NCBI GenBank assembly: GCA_031119595.1
Contig: JAVHXX010000058.1
Location: 1-13,398, forward strand
DNA length: 13,398 nt
Direction of reading: 5' to 3'
Source: Patulibacter sp.
GTDB taxonomy: Bacteria > Actinomycetota > Thermoleophilia > Solirubrobacterales > Solirubrobacteraceae
Every line of letters begins with the position of its first letter. Positions within the stretch are counted from its first letter, which is position 1. A program made the translations under genes and the position numbers. Below are positions 6,527 through 12,631 of this stretch, piece by piece. Under the pieces are notes generated by a model that was given only the letters and a program-made list of their open reading frames with translations, did no database searches and was not told where the DNA came from.

Positions 6527-6552
6527 GCGCGTGCCCTCAGCCGCGCACGCGC
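6527..6552 (+). promoter_or_regulatory. 8-bp stem-loop in the rplS leader
   Basis: GCGCGTGC-cctcagccgc-GCACGCGC is a perfect 8-bp inverted repeat with a 10-nt loop. It ends 18 nt before the rplS ATG, and a pyrimidine-rich stretch (ttcctttctt) fills the end of that gap instead of a Shine-Dalgarno sequence. It is a candidate transcript-stabilising or L19-responsive leader element. It does not match a leader RNA that I can name. Confidence 0.5.
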
Positions 6553-6570
6553 AGACCGACTTCCTTTCTT

Positions 6571-7149
6571 ATGAGCACTGTTATCGAGAGCCTCGAGCGC
6601 GAGCAGCTTCGCCGCGTTCCGAACTTCCAGCCGGGCGATCGTGTCCGTGTCCACTTCCAGGTCATCGAGGGCACCCGCTCTCGTATCCAGGTCTTCGAGG
6701 GCATCGTCATCAAGCGCCAGGGCCACGGCGTCCGCGAGACGTTCACCGTGCGCAAGCAGTCGTTCGGTGTCGGCGTGGAGCGTCAGTTCCCGGTCCACTC
6801 GCCGAAGATCGACAAGATCGAGGTCCCGGCCCGCGGTGACGTCCGTCGCGCGAAGCTGTACTACCTCCGCGATCGCGTCGGCAAGGCCGCCCGCGTCCGC
6901 GAGCGTCGGTACACCGGTCCGGAAGAGGTCGTCGTCCCGGGTCTCATCCACGACCCGGCTGCGATCGCTGCCGCCGAGGCGGAGGCTGCTGCGGCCGCCG
7001 CTGCCGAGGCCGAGGCGAAGGCTGCTGCCGAGGCGGAGGCCGCTGCGGCCGAGGCTCCGGCTGCCGAAGACGCGCCCGCCGCTGAGGCGAGCGCCGAGAC
7101 GACCGACGACGCCGCCGGCGCCGACGAGTCGTCTGCCGACGCTTCGTAG
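6571..7149 (+). CDS. rplS: 50S ribosomal protein L19 with an acidic Ala/Glu tail
   Basis: A 192-residue bL19, which lies at the 30S-50S interface. Residues 1-113 are a normal L19: LEREQLRRVPNFQPGDRVRVHFQVIEG, then RIQVFEGIVIKRQG, then FTVRKQSFGVGVERQFPVHSPKIDKIEV, then RRAKLYYLRDRVGKAARVRERR. The remaining 79 residues are unusual. A short linker (YTGPEEVVVPGLIHDP) leads into a low-complexity Ala/Glu-rich helix-forming stretch (about 130-172) and a Thr/Asp/Ser end. Most L19 proteins are about 115 residues. The ATG at 6571 was chosen because it precedes the conserved SxVIESLEREQLR start. The frame is open upstream to the trmD stop, but that stretch does not resemble L19. The gene is transcribed on into lepB1. 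Confidence 0.96.
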   Translation: MSTVIESLEREQLRRVPNFQPGDRVRVHFQVIEGTRSRIQVFEGIVIKRQGHGVRETFTVRKQSFGVGVERQFPVHSPKIDKIEVPARGDVRRAKLYYLRDRVGKAARVRERRYTGPEEVVVPGLIHDPAAIAAAEAEAAAAAAAEAEAKAAAEAEAAAAEAPAAEDAPAAEASAETTDDAAGADESSADAS

Positions 7150-7167
7150 CTTCCACATCATTCGCCC

Positions 7168-7782
7168 ATGGAGGCGGAGGAGGAGCGGGTCAGCCGACGC
7201 TGGCTCGATCTGATCGGTGCGCTTATCGGGGCGCTCCTCCTCGCCCTCCTGGTGCAGTGGGTCCTCGTGCGGCCCTACGCGATCCCGTCGGCCTCGATGG
7301 AGCCGACGCTCACCGAGGGCCAGCGCGTCTTCGTGGATCGGCTCAGTGACCGGTTCGCCGATCCGAAGCGCGGCCAGATCGTCGTGTTCCATCCTCCGGC
7401 CGGTGCCGAGCGGCCCGGCCCGAGCGACGCCGAATGCGGCGTGCCACGCCCCGCGGGGCGGATCTGCCCGAGCGCGACGCCGCGGGAGGCGAAGGCCACG
7501 TACATCAAGCGTGTGGTCGGGCTTCCCGGCGACCGTGTGGAACTGCGCAACGGGCACGTGATCCGCAACGGCGTGCCAGTGCCCGAGCCGTACGCACGAC
7601 AGTGCGCAGCGGCCATCTGCACGTTGGCCCCGTACACCGTCCCATCCGGGTCGTACTTCCTCCTCGGGGACAACCGGGGTGACAGCAGCGACTCGCGTTC
7701 GTGGGGTTCCGTTCCCCGCCGGTACGTGATCGGGCGCGCCTTCGCGACGTATTGGCCGCCGAGCCGGATCGGCGGACTGTGA
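7168..7782 (+). CDS. lepB: Type I signal peptidase (first copy)
   Basis: A 204-residue signal peptidase I, which cuts signal peptides from exported proteins on the outer face of the membrane. One N-terminal transmembrane helix (about 13-34) is followed by box B PYAIPSASMEPTL with nucleophile Ser43. Next come RGQIVVFHPP (68-77), box D YIKRVVGLPGD with general base Lys114, and box E GDNRGDSSDSR (167-177). The protein ends GRAFATYWPPSRIGGL. Two cysteine pairs, C90/C100 and C146/C151, fall in the extracytoplasmic domain and recur at identical spacing in the second copy. The start lies 18 nt after the rplS stop. A TAGCTT at the rplS stop (7147-7152), 15 nt before the ATG, is a weak -10 candidate. 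Confidence 0.96.
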   Translation: MEAEEERVSRRWLDLIGALIGALLLALLVQWVLVRPYAIPSASMEPTLTEGQRVFVDRLSDRFADPKRGQIVVFHPPAGAERPGPSDAECGVPRPAGRICPSATPREAKATYIKRVVGLPGDRVELRNGHVIRNGVPVPEPYARQCAAAICTLAPYTVPSGSYFLLGDNRGDSSDSRSWGSVPRRYVIGRAFATYWPPSRIGGL

Positions 7783-7873
7783 TGCGGCGGCGCATGCAGT
7801 CCCCCGTGTGTGGTTCAGTGTCGGACGTGCACCACCGTGTCCCGTCGCCCGACCCTGCGCTCTGCGGGCTTGT

Positions 7874-7890
7874 TTCCGGCGGGGCCGGAA
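7874..7890 (+). promoter_or_regulatory. Stem-loop in the lepB1-lepB2 gap
   Basis: TTCCGGC-GGG-GCCGGAA is a perfect 7-bp inverted repeat with a 3-nt loop, 40 nt before the second lepB start. The 148-nt gap around it contains no TA dinucleotide after the first stop codon, so no TANNNT promoter is present. No U-tract follows. It may act as an RNA-stability or attenuation element between the two copies. Confidence 0.4.
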
Positions 7891-7930
7891 CGGCCGCGGC
7901 CTCGTCCCAGCGCGCGGCGCAGGTCTGACG

Positions 7931-8563
7931 ATGGCCCGCACCACCACGAAGATCGGCCCGGACGGGCAGCTCGTCGAGAAGGAATCCAACTGGCTGGAGA
8001 CCGTGCTCGTCGTGATCGGCGCGCTCGTGCTCGCGCTGCTGATCCAGCAGTTCCTGGTGAAGCCGTACAAGATCCCGTCACCGTCGATGGTCCCGACCCT
8101 CGACGAGGGCCAACGCATCCTGGTGAACCGTCTCGGTGACCACTTCGGTGATCCGAAGAACGGCCAGATCCTGGTCTTCAACCCGCCGTCGGGTGCCGAG
8201 CAGAGCGGGGAGGAGTGCGCCGTCCCGCACGACGAGAACCACGCCTGCCTGCAGGCGAAGCCCGGCAAGCTCAAGCAGGCGTTCGTCAAGCGCGTCGTCG
8301 GCGTCCCGGGCGACAAGATCTCCGTCAAGGGCGGCCACGTGATCCGCAACGGCACGCCCGTCGACGAGCCGTATGCGCGCCCCTGCGACGACGCCACCTG
8401 CAACATCGCCACGTTCACGGTTCCGGCCGGTCACTACTTCATGATGGGTGACAACCGCGGGAACAGCGACGACTCCCGTTTCTGGGGGCCGATCCCCCGC
8501 GACTACGTGATCGGTCGAGCCTTTGCCACCTACTGGCCCCCCAAGCGCATCGGTGGCCTCTAG
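7931..8563 (+). CDS. lepB: Type I signal peptidase (second copy)
   Basis: A 210-residue paralogue of the preceding gene with every catalytic element present. It has one transmembrane helix (about 22-43), box B PYKIPSPSMVPTL with nucleophile Ser52, and NGQILVFNPP. Box D is FVKRVVGVPGD with Lys120, and box E is GDNRGNSDDSR (173-183). Its ending GRAFATYWPPKRIGGL is nearly identical to copy one. Cysteines C96/C106 and C152/C157 match the first copy residue for residue in spacing. The ATG at 7931 was chosen because it matches the N-terminal length of copy one. An upstream GTG in frame (7808) would add 41 residues that resemble nothing in the family. The pair arose by tandem duplication; whether the two prefer different substrates cannot be told from sequence. 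Confidence 0.95.
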   Translation: MARTTTKIGPDGQLVEKESNWLETVLVVIGALVLALLIQQFLVKPYKIPSPSMVPTLDEGQRILVNRLGDHFGDPKNGQILVFNPPSGAEQSGEECAVPHDENHACLQAKPGKLKQAFVKRVVGVPGDKISVKGGHVIRNGTPVDEPYARPCDDATCNIATFTVPAGHYFMMGDNRGNSDDSRFWGPIPRDYVIGRAFATYWPPKRIGGL

Positions 8564-9326
8564 GCCGCAGGCCACCTCCGGCGCGAAGGCGGGCAAGGCG
8601 GCCGCCTCGCGCAAGGCCGCGGTCAAGCGCCGCGCCCGCCCCGGAGAGAAGGCGGCGGCCCTCGTGCTCGCCGATGCCGAGCGCGGCGATCTCGTCGCCG
8701 GGGCCGACGAGGCCGGCCGTGGTTGCCTGGCCGGGCCGCTGGTCTCCGCGGCCGTGCTCCTGGAGCCGGTTAAGCTCATCCCGCTGATCGAGTACCACGC
8801 CGCCGACGACGGCCGCCCTCCGCGGATCCTCAACGGCCTGAGCCGCCTCGACGACTCCAAGCGCGTCCCCAAGCCGCTGCGTGCCGCCCTGGCCGCCGCC
8901 GTCGCCGAACACGCCGTGGCGATCGCGGTCGTGGTCCGGAGCCCGGGCACGCTCGACCGCGACGGCCTCCACCGCACGAACCTCGCAATGCTGGGCGAGG
9001 CACTCGACCGCGTCGACCGGTCCGGCGCCCTGCTCCTCTCCGACGGCTTCACCGCGCCGCTGCGCGGTGGTGGTCGCAGCGAGGCCGTCGTCGGTGGCGA
9101 CGGCAAGAGCGCCGCGATCGCTGCCGCGTCGGTGATCGCGAAGACGGTCCGCGATCGCCTGATGCGCGGCGCCGCCCACGAGCGTTGGCCCGAGCACGGG
9201 TTCGACGAACACGTCGGGTACGCCACGCCGACGCACCATGCTGCCATCCAGGCCTCCGGCATCACCACGATCCACCGCCGGTCGTTCGCGTCGATCGCCT
9301 ACGAGGGCGCGCCCGAAGCCAACTGA
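8553..9326 (+). CDS. rnhB: Ribonuclease HII
   Basis: A 257-residue RNase HII that nicks RNA in RNA-DNA hybrids and at single ribonucleotides in DNA. The signature GADEAGRGCLAGPL (50-63) supplies Asp52 and Glu53. LLSDGF gives Asp164, ASVIAKTVRD gives Asp201, and FDEHVGYATPTHHAAI (217-232) with HRRSF completes the family pattern. Two additions stand out. One is a Lys/Ala-rich N-terminal extension of about 45 residues. The other is an insertion of roughly 20 residues between AAVLL (66-70) and LDDSK (99-103), where most family members have a short turn. The start is uncertain. GTG at 8553, overlapping the lepB2 end by 11 nt, is the best fit, but a later start before DLVAGADEAG is possible. Confidence 0.93.
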   Translation: MASRPQATSGAKAGKAAASRKAAVKRRARPGEKAAALVLADAERGDLVAGADEAGRGCLAGPLVSAAVLLEPVKLIPLIEYHAADDGRPPRILNGLSRLDDSKRVPKPLRAALAAAVAEHAVAIAVVVRSPGTLDRDGLHRTNLAMLGEALDRVDRSGALLLSDGFTAPLRGGGRSEAVVGGDGKSAAIAAASVIAKTVRDRLMRGAAHERWPEHGFDEHVGYATPTHHAAIQASGITTIHRRSFASIAYEGAPEAN

Positions 9327-9333
9327 CCGGACC

Positions 9334-9354
9334 GGGCGCCATCAGAAGGCGCCC
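9334..9354. terminator. Convergent stem-loop between rnhB and yraN
   Basis: GGGCGCC-atcagaa-GGCGCCC is a perfect 7-bp inverted repeat with a 7-nt loop, centred in the 15-bp gap between two convergent genes. The yraN stop codon falls in the loop (9342-9344). It reads the same on both strands, so it could stop both transcripts. No U-tract follows on either side, so it is not a textbook intrinsic terminator. Confidence 0.55.
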
Positions 9355-9716
9355 TCCAGGTGGTCGAGGGCGATGAGTTCACCCTCCCGCCCGACGGTGA
9401 CGCCCACCGCATCGAACCGGATCTCGACCGCGGTCGGCCGACCCGGGGTCTCGGCCAACCACGCGGCGGCGAGCCGGCGTACCTGGCGGGCCTTCCGCCG
9501 GTCGATGGCGTCGAGCGGCGTGCCGGCGCCACCACCGGCGCGGCGGGTCTTGACCTCGACGAACACGAGGGTGTCGTCACCGCTCGCGATCACATCGATC
9601 TCCCCGAAGCGCGTTCGTGCGTTCGTGGCGACGATGTCGTAGCCGCGGCGGATGAGGTGTTGGGTGGCGAGCAGCTCGCCACAGACGGCGAGCGCGGTGC
9701 GGTTGTCGGTGGGCAT
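9342..9716 (-). CDS. yraN: YraN family (UPF0102) nuclease-fold protein
   Basis: A 124-residue protein of the YraN/UPF0102 family, which has a restriction-endonuclease-like PD-(D/E)XK fold. Family marks are CGELLATQHLIRRGYDIVATNARTRFGEIDVIA (12-44) and LVFVEVKTRR (50-59). Asp41 and the Glu54-x-Lys56 pair form the expected metal-binding site. The activity is not well established, though a role in DNA processing is assumed. In most Actinobacteria yraN reads in the same direction as rnhB, comM and dprA. Here it is alone on the opposite strand, convergent with rnhB and divergent from comM. A TACGGT hexamer 7 nt before the ATG supports this start and an independent leaderless transcript. Confidence 0.94.
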   Translation of the reverse strand: MPTDNRTALAVCGELLATQHLIRRGYDIVATNARTRFGEIDVIASGDDTLVFVEVKTRRAGGGAGTPLDAIDRRKARQVRRLAAAWLAETPGRPTAVEIRFDAVGVTVGREGELIALDHLEGAF

Positions 9717-9723
9717 GTCGGCG

Positions 9724-9729
9724 ACCGTA
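9724..9729 (-). promoter_or_regulatory. Candidate -10 element of yraN (TACGGT)
   Basis: On the minus strand TACGGT is followed by 7 nt and then the yraN ATG, the exact spacing of leaderless actinobacterial promoters. It lies in the 124-bp divergent gap with comM. Confidence 0.55.
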
Positions 9730-9827
9730 TGCCCCGCTGACGGGCGCTCGGGCCGTGTACGCGACATTGGCACGGGGCCTGCGCAGAGTTGGTGCAGATC
9801 CCCGCGAATGCGCCGCAAACGGCTCCG

Positions 9828-9833
9828 TAGCTT
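9828..9833 (+). promoter_or_regulatory. Candidate -10 element of comM-dprA (TAGCTT)
   Basis: TAGCTT ends 7 nt before the comM GTG start, giving a strictly leaderless transcript that begins at the start codon. No convincing -35 was found. Confidence 0.55.
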
Positions 9834-9840
9834 GCGGTCC

Positions 9841-11346
9841 GTGCTCGCCAGATCCACGACCTTCTCCCTCGATGTGCTCGACGCGGTCCCCGTGCGCGTC
9901 GAGGCCGACGTGCGCCCCGGCCTGCCCGGTCTCACGCTCGTCGGTCTGGGCGACACCGCGGTCCGTGAGGCGCGGGAGCGCGTCTCGAGCGCGATCGCCA
10001 ACGCCGGCCTCAAGCTCCCGCAGCGGCGGATGGTCGTGCACATGGCGCCGGCGTGGCTCCGGAAGCGCGGCTCGTCGTTCGACCTCCCGATCGCCTGTGC
10101 GCTGCTCGCCGCGAGCGGTCAGCTGGCTCCGGACCATCTCGACGGGGTGGGCTTGGTCGGCGAGCTGTCACTGGCCGGCGAGGTCCGACCGGTCTCCGGG
10201 ATCGTCGCCATCGCCCTCGCGGCTCGCGATGCCGGCCTCGAGCGGCTGATGGTGCCGGTCGACAACGCCGCACAGGCTGCGCTGGTCGAGGATGTCGATC
10301 TGGTCCCGGTCGCCACGCTGGTCGAGGCGATCGAAGTCCTGGCCGGCCGCCGCGCGGCACGGTCGGCCGCGGCACCCGTCTGCGATCGGGTCGACGACGG
10401 CCTCGACCTCGCCGACGTCCGCGGGCAGGACGACGCGGTGCGGGCGCTGGAGATCGCGGCCGCAGGTCGCCACAACCTGCTCCTCGTCGGGCCGCCCGGC
10501 ACCGGCAAGACGATGCTCGCCCGCCGGCTCCCGTCGATCCTCCCGCGGCTCGAGCCGACCGCCGCGCTCGACGCGATGCGGATCCGGTCGGTCACCGGGG
10601 TCGGGCAGGCCGGGGTCTTCGACGACCGCCCGCCGTTCCGCGCACCGCACCACACGATCACGCCGATCGGGATCGTCGGAGGCGGCGTCCCGCCGCGAGC
10701 GGGCGAAGTGACGCTGGCCCACCACGGGGTGTTGTTCCTCGACGAGTTCGGAGAGTTCTCGCGGATCGCGCTCGAGGCGCTTCGTCAGCTGCTCGAAGAC
10801 CGCTTCGTCGCGATCGCGAGGGGCGGTCGCTCGGCGTTGCTTCCGTCGGACGTCCAGCTGGTCGCCGCGATGAACCCCTGCCCGTGCGGTCGAGGTGGGC
10901 TGCAGTGCCGGTGTTCGGAGGCCGACATCGAGCGGTACCGCCGGCGGATCAGCGGACCGCTGCTCGACCGCATCGACCTGCTCGCCCCGGTGATGCGTCC
11001 CGACGTGGAGGCCAAGGACAAGCGGAGTCGATCGTCGGCGACGATCGCCGAGCGGGTCCTCGAGGCTCGCGAACGGCAGCGTGCCCGTCAGGGCTGCGTC
11101 AACGCGGTCCTGAACGACCGCGGGCTCCGCGACAAGGCGGCGATCTCGTCCGAGGCGCACGCCCTCTTGGACGAACTCTACGCTCGCGGCACCCTCTCCA
11201 TGCGCGGCGCGCACCGGGTCCTGCGGGTCGCACGCACGGTCGCCGACCTCGATGGCGACGCAGCCGTGGACAAGTCCGCGCTCGGCCGGGCGCTCACGAT
11301 GCGGCAGGACCTCAGCAGCGACGAGCCGTCGGAGCTGGTCGCATGA
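9841..11346 (+). CDS. comM: YifB/ComM family Mg-chelatase-like AAA+ ATPase
   Basis: A 501-residue ComM homologue, a hexameric helicase that promotes branch migration when transformed DNA recombines with the chromosome. The N-terminal Lon-like domain begins MLARSTTFSLDVLDAVPVRVEADV, the family's usual start, which fixes the GTG at 9841. GLPGLTLVGLGDTAVREARERV (27-48) follows. The AAA+ core has Walker A GPPGTGKTM (217-225), FRAPHHTIT, and Walker B GVLFLDEF (296-303). The NPCPCGRGGLQCRC cluster (C347, C349, C356, C358) probably binds zinc, and GPLLDRIDL (372-380) follows. The C-terminal domain carries LSMRGAHRVLRVARTVADL (452-470). Length and motif order are normal. The stop overlaps the dprA start by ATGA, so the two are translationally coupled. 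Confidence 0.97.
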   Translation: MLARSTTFSLDVLDAVPVRVEADVRPGLPGLTLVGLGDTAVREARERVSSAIANAGLKLPQRRMVVHMAPAWLRKRGSSFDLPIACALLAASGQLAPDHLDGVGLVGELSLAGEVRPVSGIVAIALAARDAGLERLMVPVDNAAQAALVEDVDLVPVATLVEAIEVLAGRRAARSAAAPVCDRVDDGLDLADVRGQDDAVRALEIAAAGRHNLLLVGPPGTGKTMLARRLPSILPRLEPTAALDAMRIRSVTGVGQAGVFDDRPPFRAPHHTITPIGIVGGGVPPRAGEVTLAHHGVLFLDEFGEFSRIALEALRQLLEDRFVAIARGGRSALLPSDVQLVAAMNPCPCGRGGLQCRCSEADIERYRRRISGPLLDRIDLLAPVMRPDVEAKDKRSRSSATIAERVLEARERQRARQGCVNAVLNDRGLRDKAAISSEAHALLDELYARGTLSMRGAHRVLRVARTVADLDGDAAVDKSALGRALTMRQDLSSDEPSELVA

Positions 11347-12542
11347 CGTCGGAGCCGATCACCGACGTCTGCGTTCGCTGTCTGGCCCTATCCGAGCTGA
11401 CGTGGGCCCTGGGCAAGGTGCCGCGGCTCCGCGATGGCGGCACCGAGTCAGAGGACGTCGACGGCGACGCTGGTGGATCGCGGGAGTCCGCGGAGAAGGC
11501 CGCGGCCCTCGCGGCGCCTCTCGTCCCGACCGCGGAGGGACTCGAGCCACACCCCGGGGACCTCGTCCGCGCGGTCGAGGGCGTCGGATCGGTCCGCGCG
11601 AAGAAGGTCGAGGCGCAGTACCGCCGCTGGGACGCTGCGATGGTCATCGCGAGTGGGGTGGAGTCCGGACTCGCCGGCGTGTGCATGTGCTCGGCGCGCT
11701 ATCCGGAAGCGTTGCGGCACCTGAGCGACCCGCCGCCGGTGCTCTGGGTCCGCGGATCCTGGGAGCCGCTCGACGACGGGTCCGACAACGCCATCGCCAT
11801 GGTCGGCACACGGCGGCCCACGATCGTCGGGCGCGAGGCGGCCCGGCGGATCGGCGCCGGCATCGCCCGTAGCGGCGGGACGGTCGTCAGCGGCATGGCG
11901 CTCGGGATCGACGGGGCGGCGCACGAAGGCGCGCTCTCGGTCGGTGGAACCACGATCGCGGTGCTCGCGGGCGGAGCCGACCGTGCCACGCCGCCGTCGC
12001 ACGGGCGCCTCTACGACCGGATCCTCGAACGTGGTTGCGTCGTCGCCGAGATGCCGCCGGGCCGCCGACCGGAGAAGTGGAGCTTCCCAGCGCGGAACCG
12101 CCTGATCGCGGCGTTGTCCCGGGCGACCGTGGTGGTGGAGGCCCCGATGCGGTCCGGTGCGCTCATCACCGTCGAACAGGCCCACGACCTGGGCAGGGAT
12201 GTGTTCGCCGTGCCGGGTTCCTTGGCCGTCGACACCTGCGAAGGGACGAATCGGATGCTCTGCGACGGTGCGTTGGCCGTCGTCGATGGTGGCGCGCTCG
12301 TTGCCCAGCTCGGGATGAACCGGGCCGGTGAGCGCGTCGCACCCGCAGCCGAGGGGCCCGTCGCGGACATCCACCGGGCGTTGTCTCGTGGCGCGCTGAG
12401 CATCGACGAACTCGGCATCCGGACCGGTGGGATCCTGGGGCCGGGGGAGATCGAACTCGCGCTCCTCGATCTCGAACTGGCCGGGTGGATCATCCGCCGC
12501 TCCGACGGCCGCTACGGGGTCGTGGATCGATGGGCCGCGTGA
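11343..12542 (+). CDS. dprA: DNA-processing protein DprA
   Basis: A 399-residue DprA, which binds incoming single-stranded DNA during transformation and loads RecA. The Rossmann-like core is clear: RYPEALRHLSDPPPVLWVRG (119-138), AMVGTRRPTIVGREAARRIG (152-171) and VVSGMALGIDGAAHEGAL (181-198). Then come TTIAVLAGGAD, PPGRRPEKWSFPARNRLIAALS (238-259), VVVEAPMRSGALIT and GRDVFAVPG. A C-terminal winged-helix domain (about 341-393) follows. The N-terminal domain differs from the usual. A Cys-x-x-Cys (10, 13) leads into an acidic low-complexity segment (about 31-60), followed by a helix-hairpin-like LVRAVEGVGSVRAKKV. The common YP of the DxxYPxxH motif is TP here (P217/H220 kept). The start overlaps the comM stop. 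Confidence 0.97.
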   Translation: MTSEPITDVCVRCLALSELTWALGKVPRLRDGGTESEDVDGDAGGSRESAEKAAALAAPLVPTAEGLEPHPGDLVRAVEGVGSVRAKKVEAQYRRWDAAMVIASGVESGLAGVCMCSARYPEALRHLSDPPPVLWVRGSWEPLDDGSDNAIAMVGTRRPTIVGREAARRIGAGIARSGGTVVSGMALGIDGAAHEGALSVGGTTIAVLAGGADRATPPSHGRLYDRILERGCVVAEMPPGRRPEKWSFPARNRLIAALSRATVVVEAPMRSGALITVEQAHDLGRDVFAVPGSLAVDTCEGTNRMLCDGALAVVDGGALVAQLGMNRAGERVAPAAEGPVADIHRALSRGALSIDELGIRTGGILGPGEIELALLDLELAGWIIRRSDGRYGVVDRWAA

Positions 12543-12559
12543 CGCGCCGCCGCACGACG

Positions 12560-12573
12560 GCCGGACGTCCGGC
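12560..12573. promoter_or_regulatory. 14-bp palindrome between dprA and thiD
   Basis: GCCGGACGTCCGGC is a perfect 14-bp palindrome 17 bp after the dprA stop and 44 bp before the candidate thiD -10. Two further base pairs can form around one bulged G. It could be a binding site for a dimeric regulator or part of a hairpin ending the dprA transcript. A second, weaker repeat (GTGGC, then GCCAC, then GTGGC) follows at 12574-12590. Confidence 0.45.
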
Positions 12574-12617
12574 GTGGCAGCCACCGTGGCCCGAGAGCCG
12601 CCGGGGCGTGTCCCGCG

Positions 12618-12623
12618 TAGGAT
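12618..12623 (+). promoter_or_regulatory. Candidate -10 element of thiD (TAGGAT)
   Basis: TAGGAT ends 8 nt before the thiD ATG, fitting the leaderless pattern. No room remains for a leader-encoded riboswitch if this promoter is used. Confidence 0.55.
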
Positions 12624-12631
12624 CGCGACCG

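Noticed and set aside
6418..6570. The frame stays open between the trmD stop and the rplS start, so readthrough of one TAG would fuse TrmD and L19.
   Set aside because: The intervening translation is not protein-like, both proteins have complete ends, and there is a promoter-like hexamer and hairpin there. In-frame neighbours occur by chance one time in three.
5032..8418. A very long open frame (about 1128 codons) on the minus strand, antisense to rimM, trmD, rplS and both lepB genes.
   Set aside because: It covers five confidently identified plus-strand genes. Its translation is Arg/Ala/Asp-rich low complexity, as expected when GC-rich codons are read backwards. No family motif is visible.
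10053..12542. A plus-strand open frame starting upstream and running into dprA, overlapping comM in another frame.
   Set aside because: The upstream part is an Arg-rich shadow of comM. The true dprA start is the ATGA overlap at 11343, where DprA-like sequence begins.
12543..12631. A TPP riboswitch before thiD.
   Set aside because: The 89-nt gap shows no CUGAGA-type core or thi-box layout, and the candidate -10 leaves no leader to hold one.
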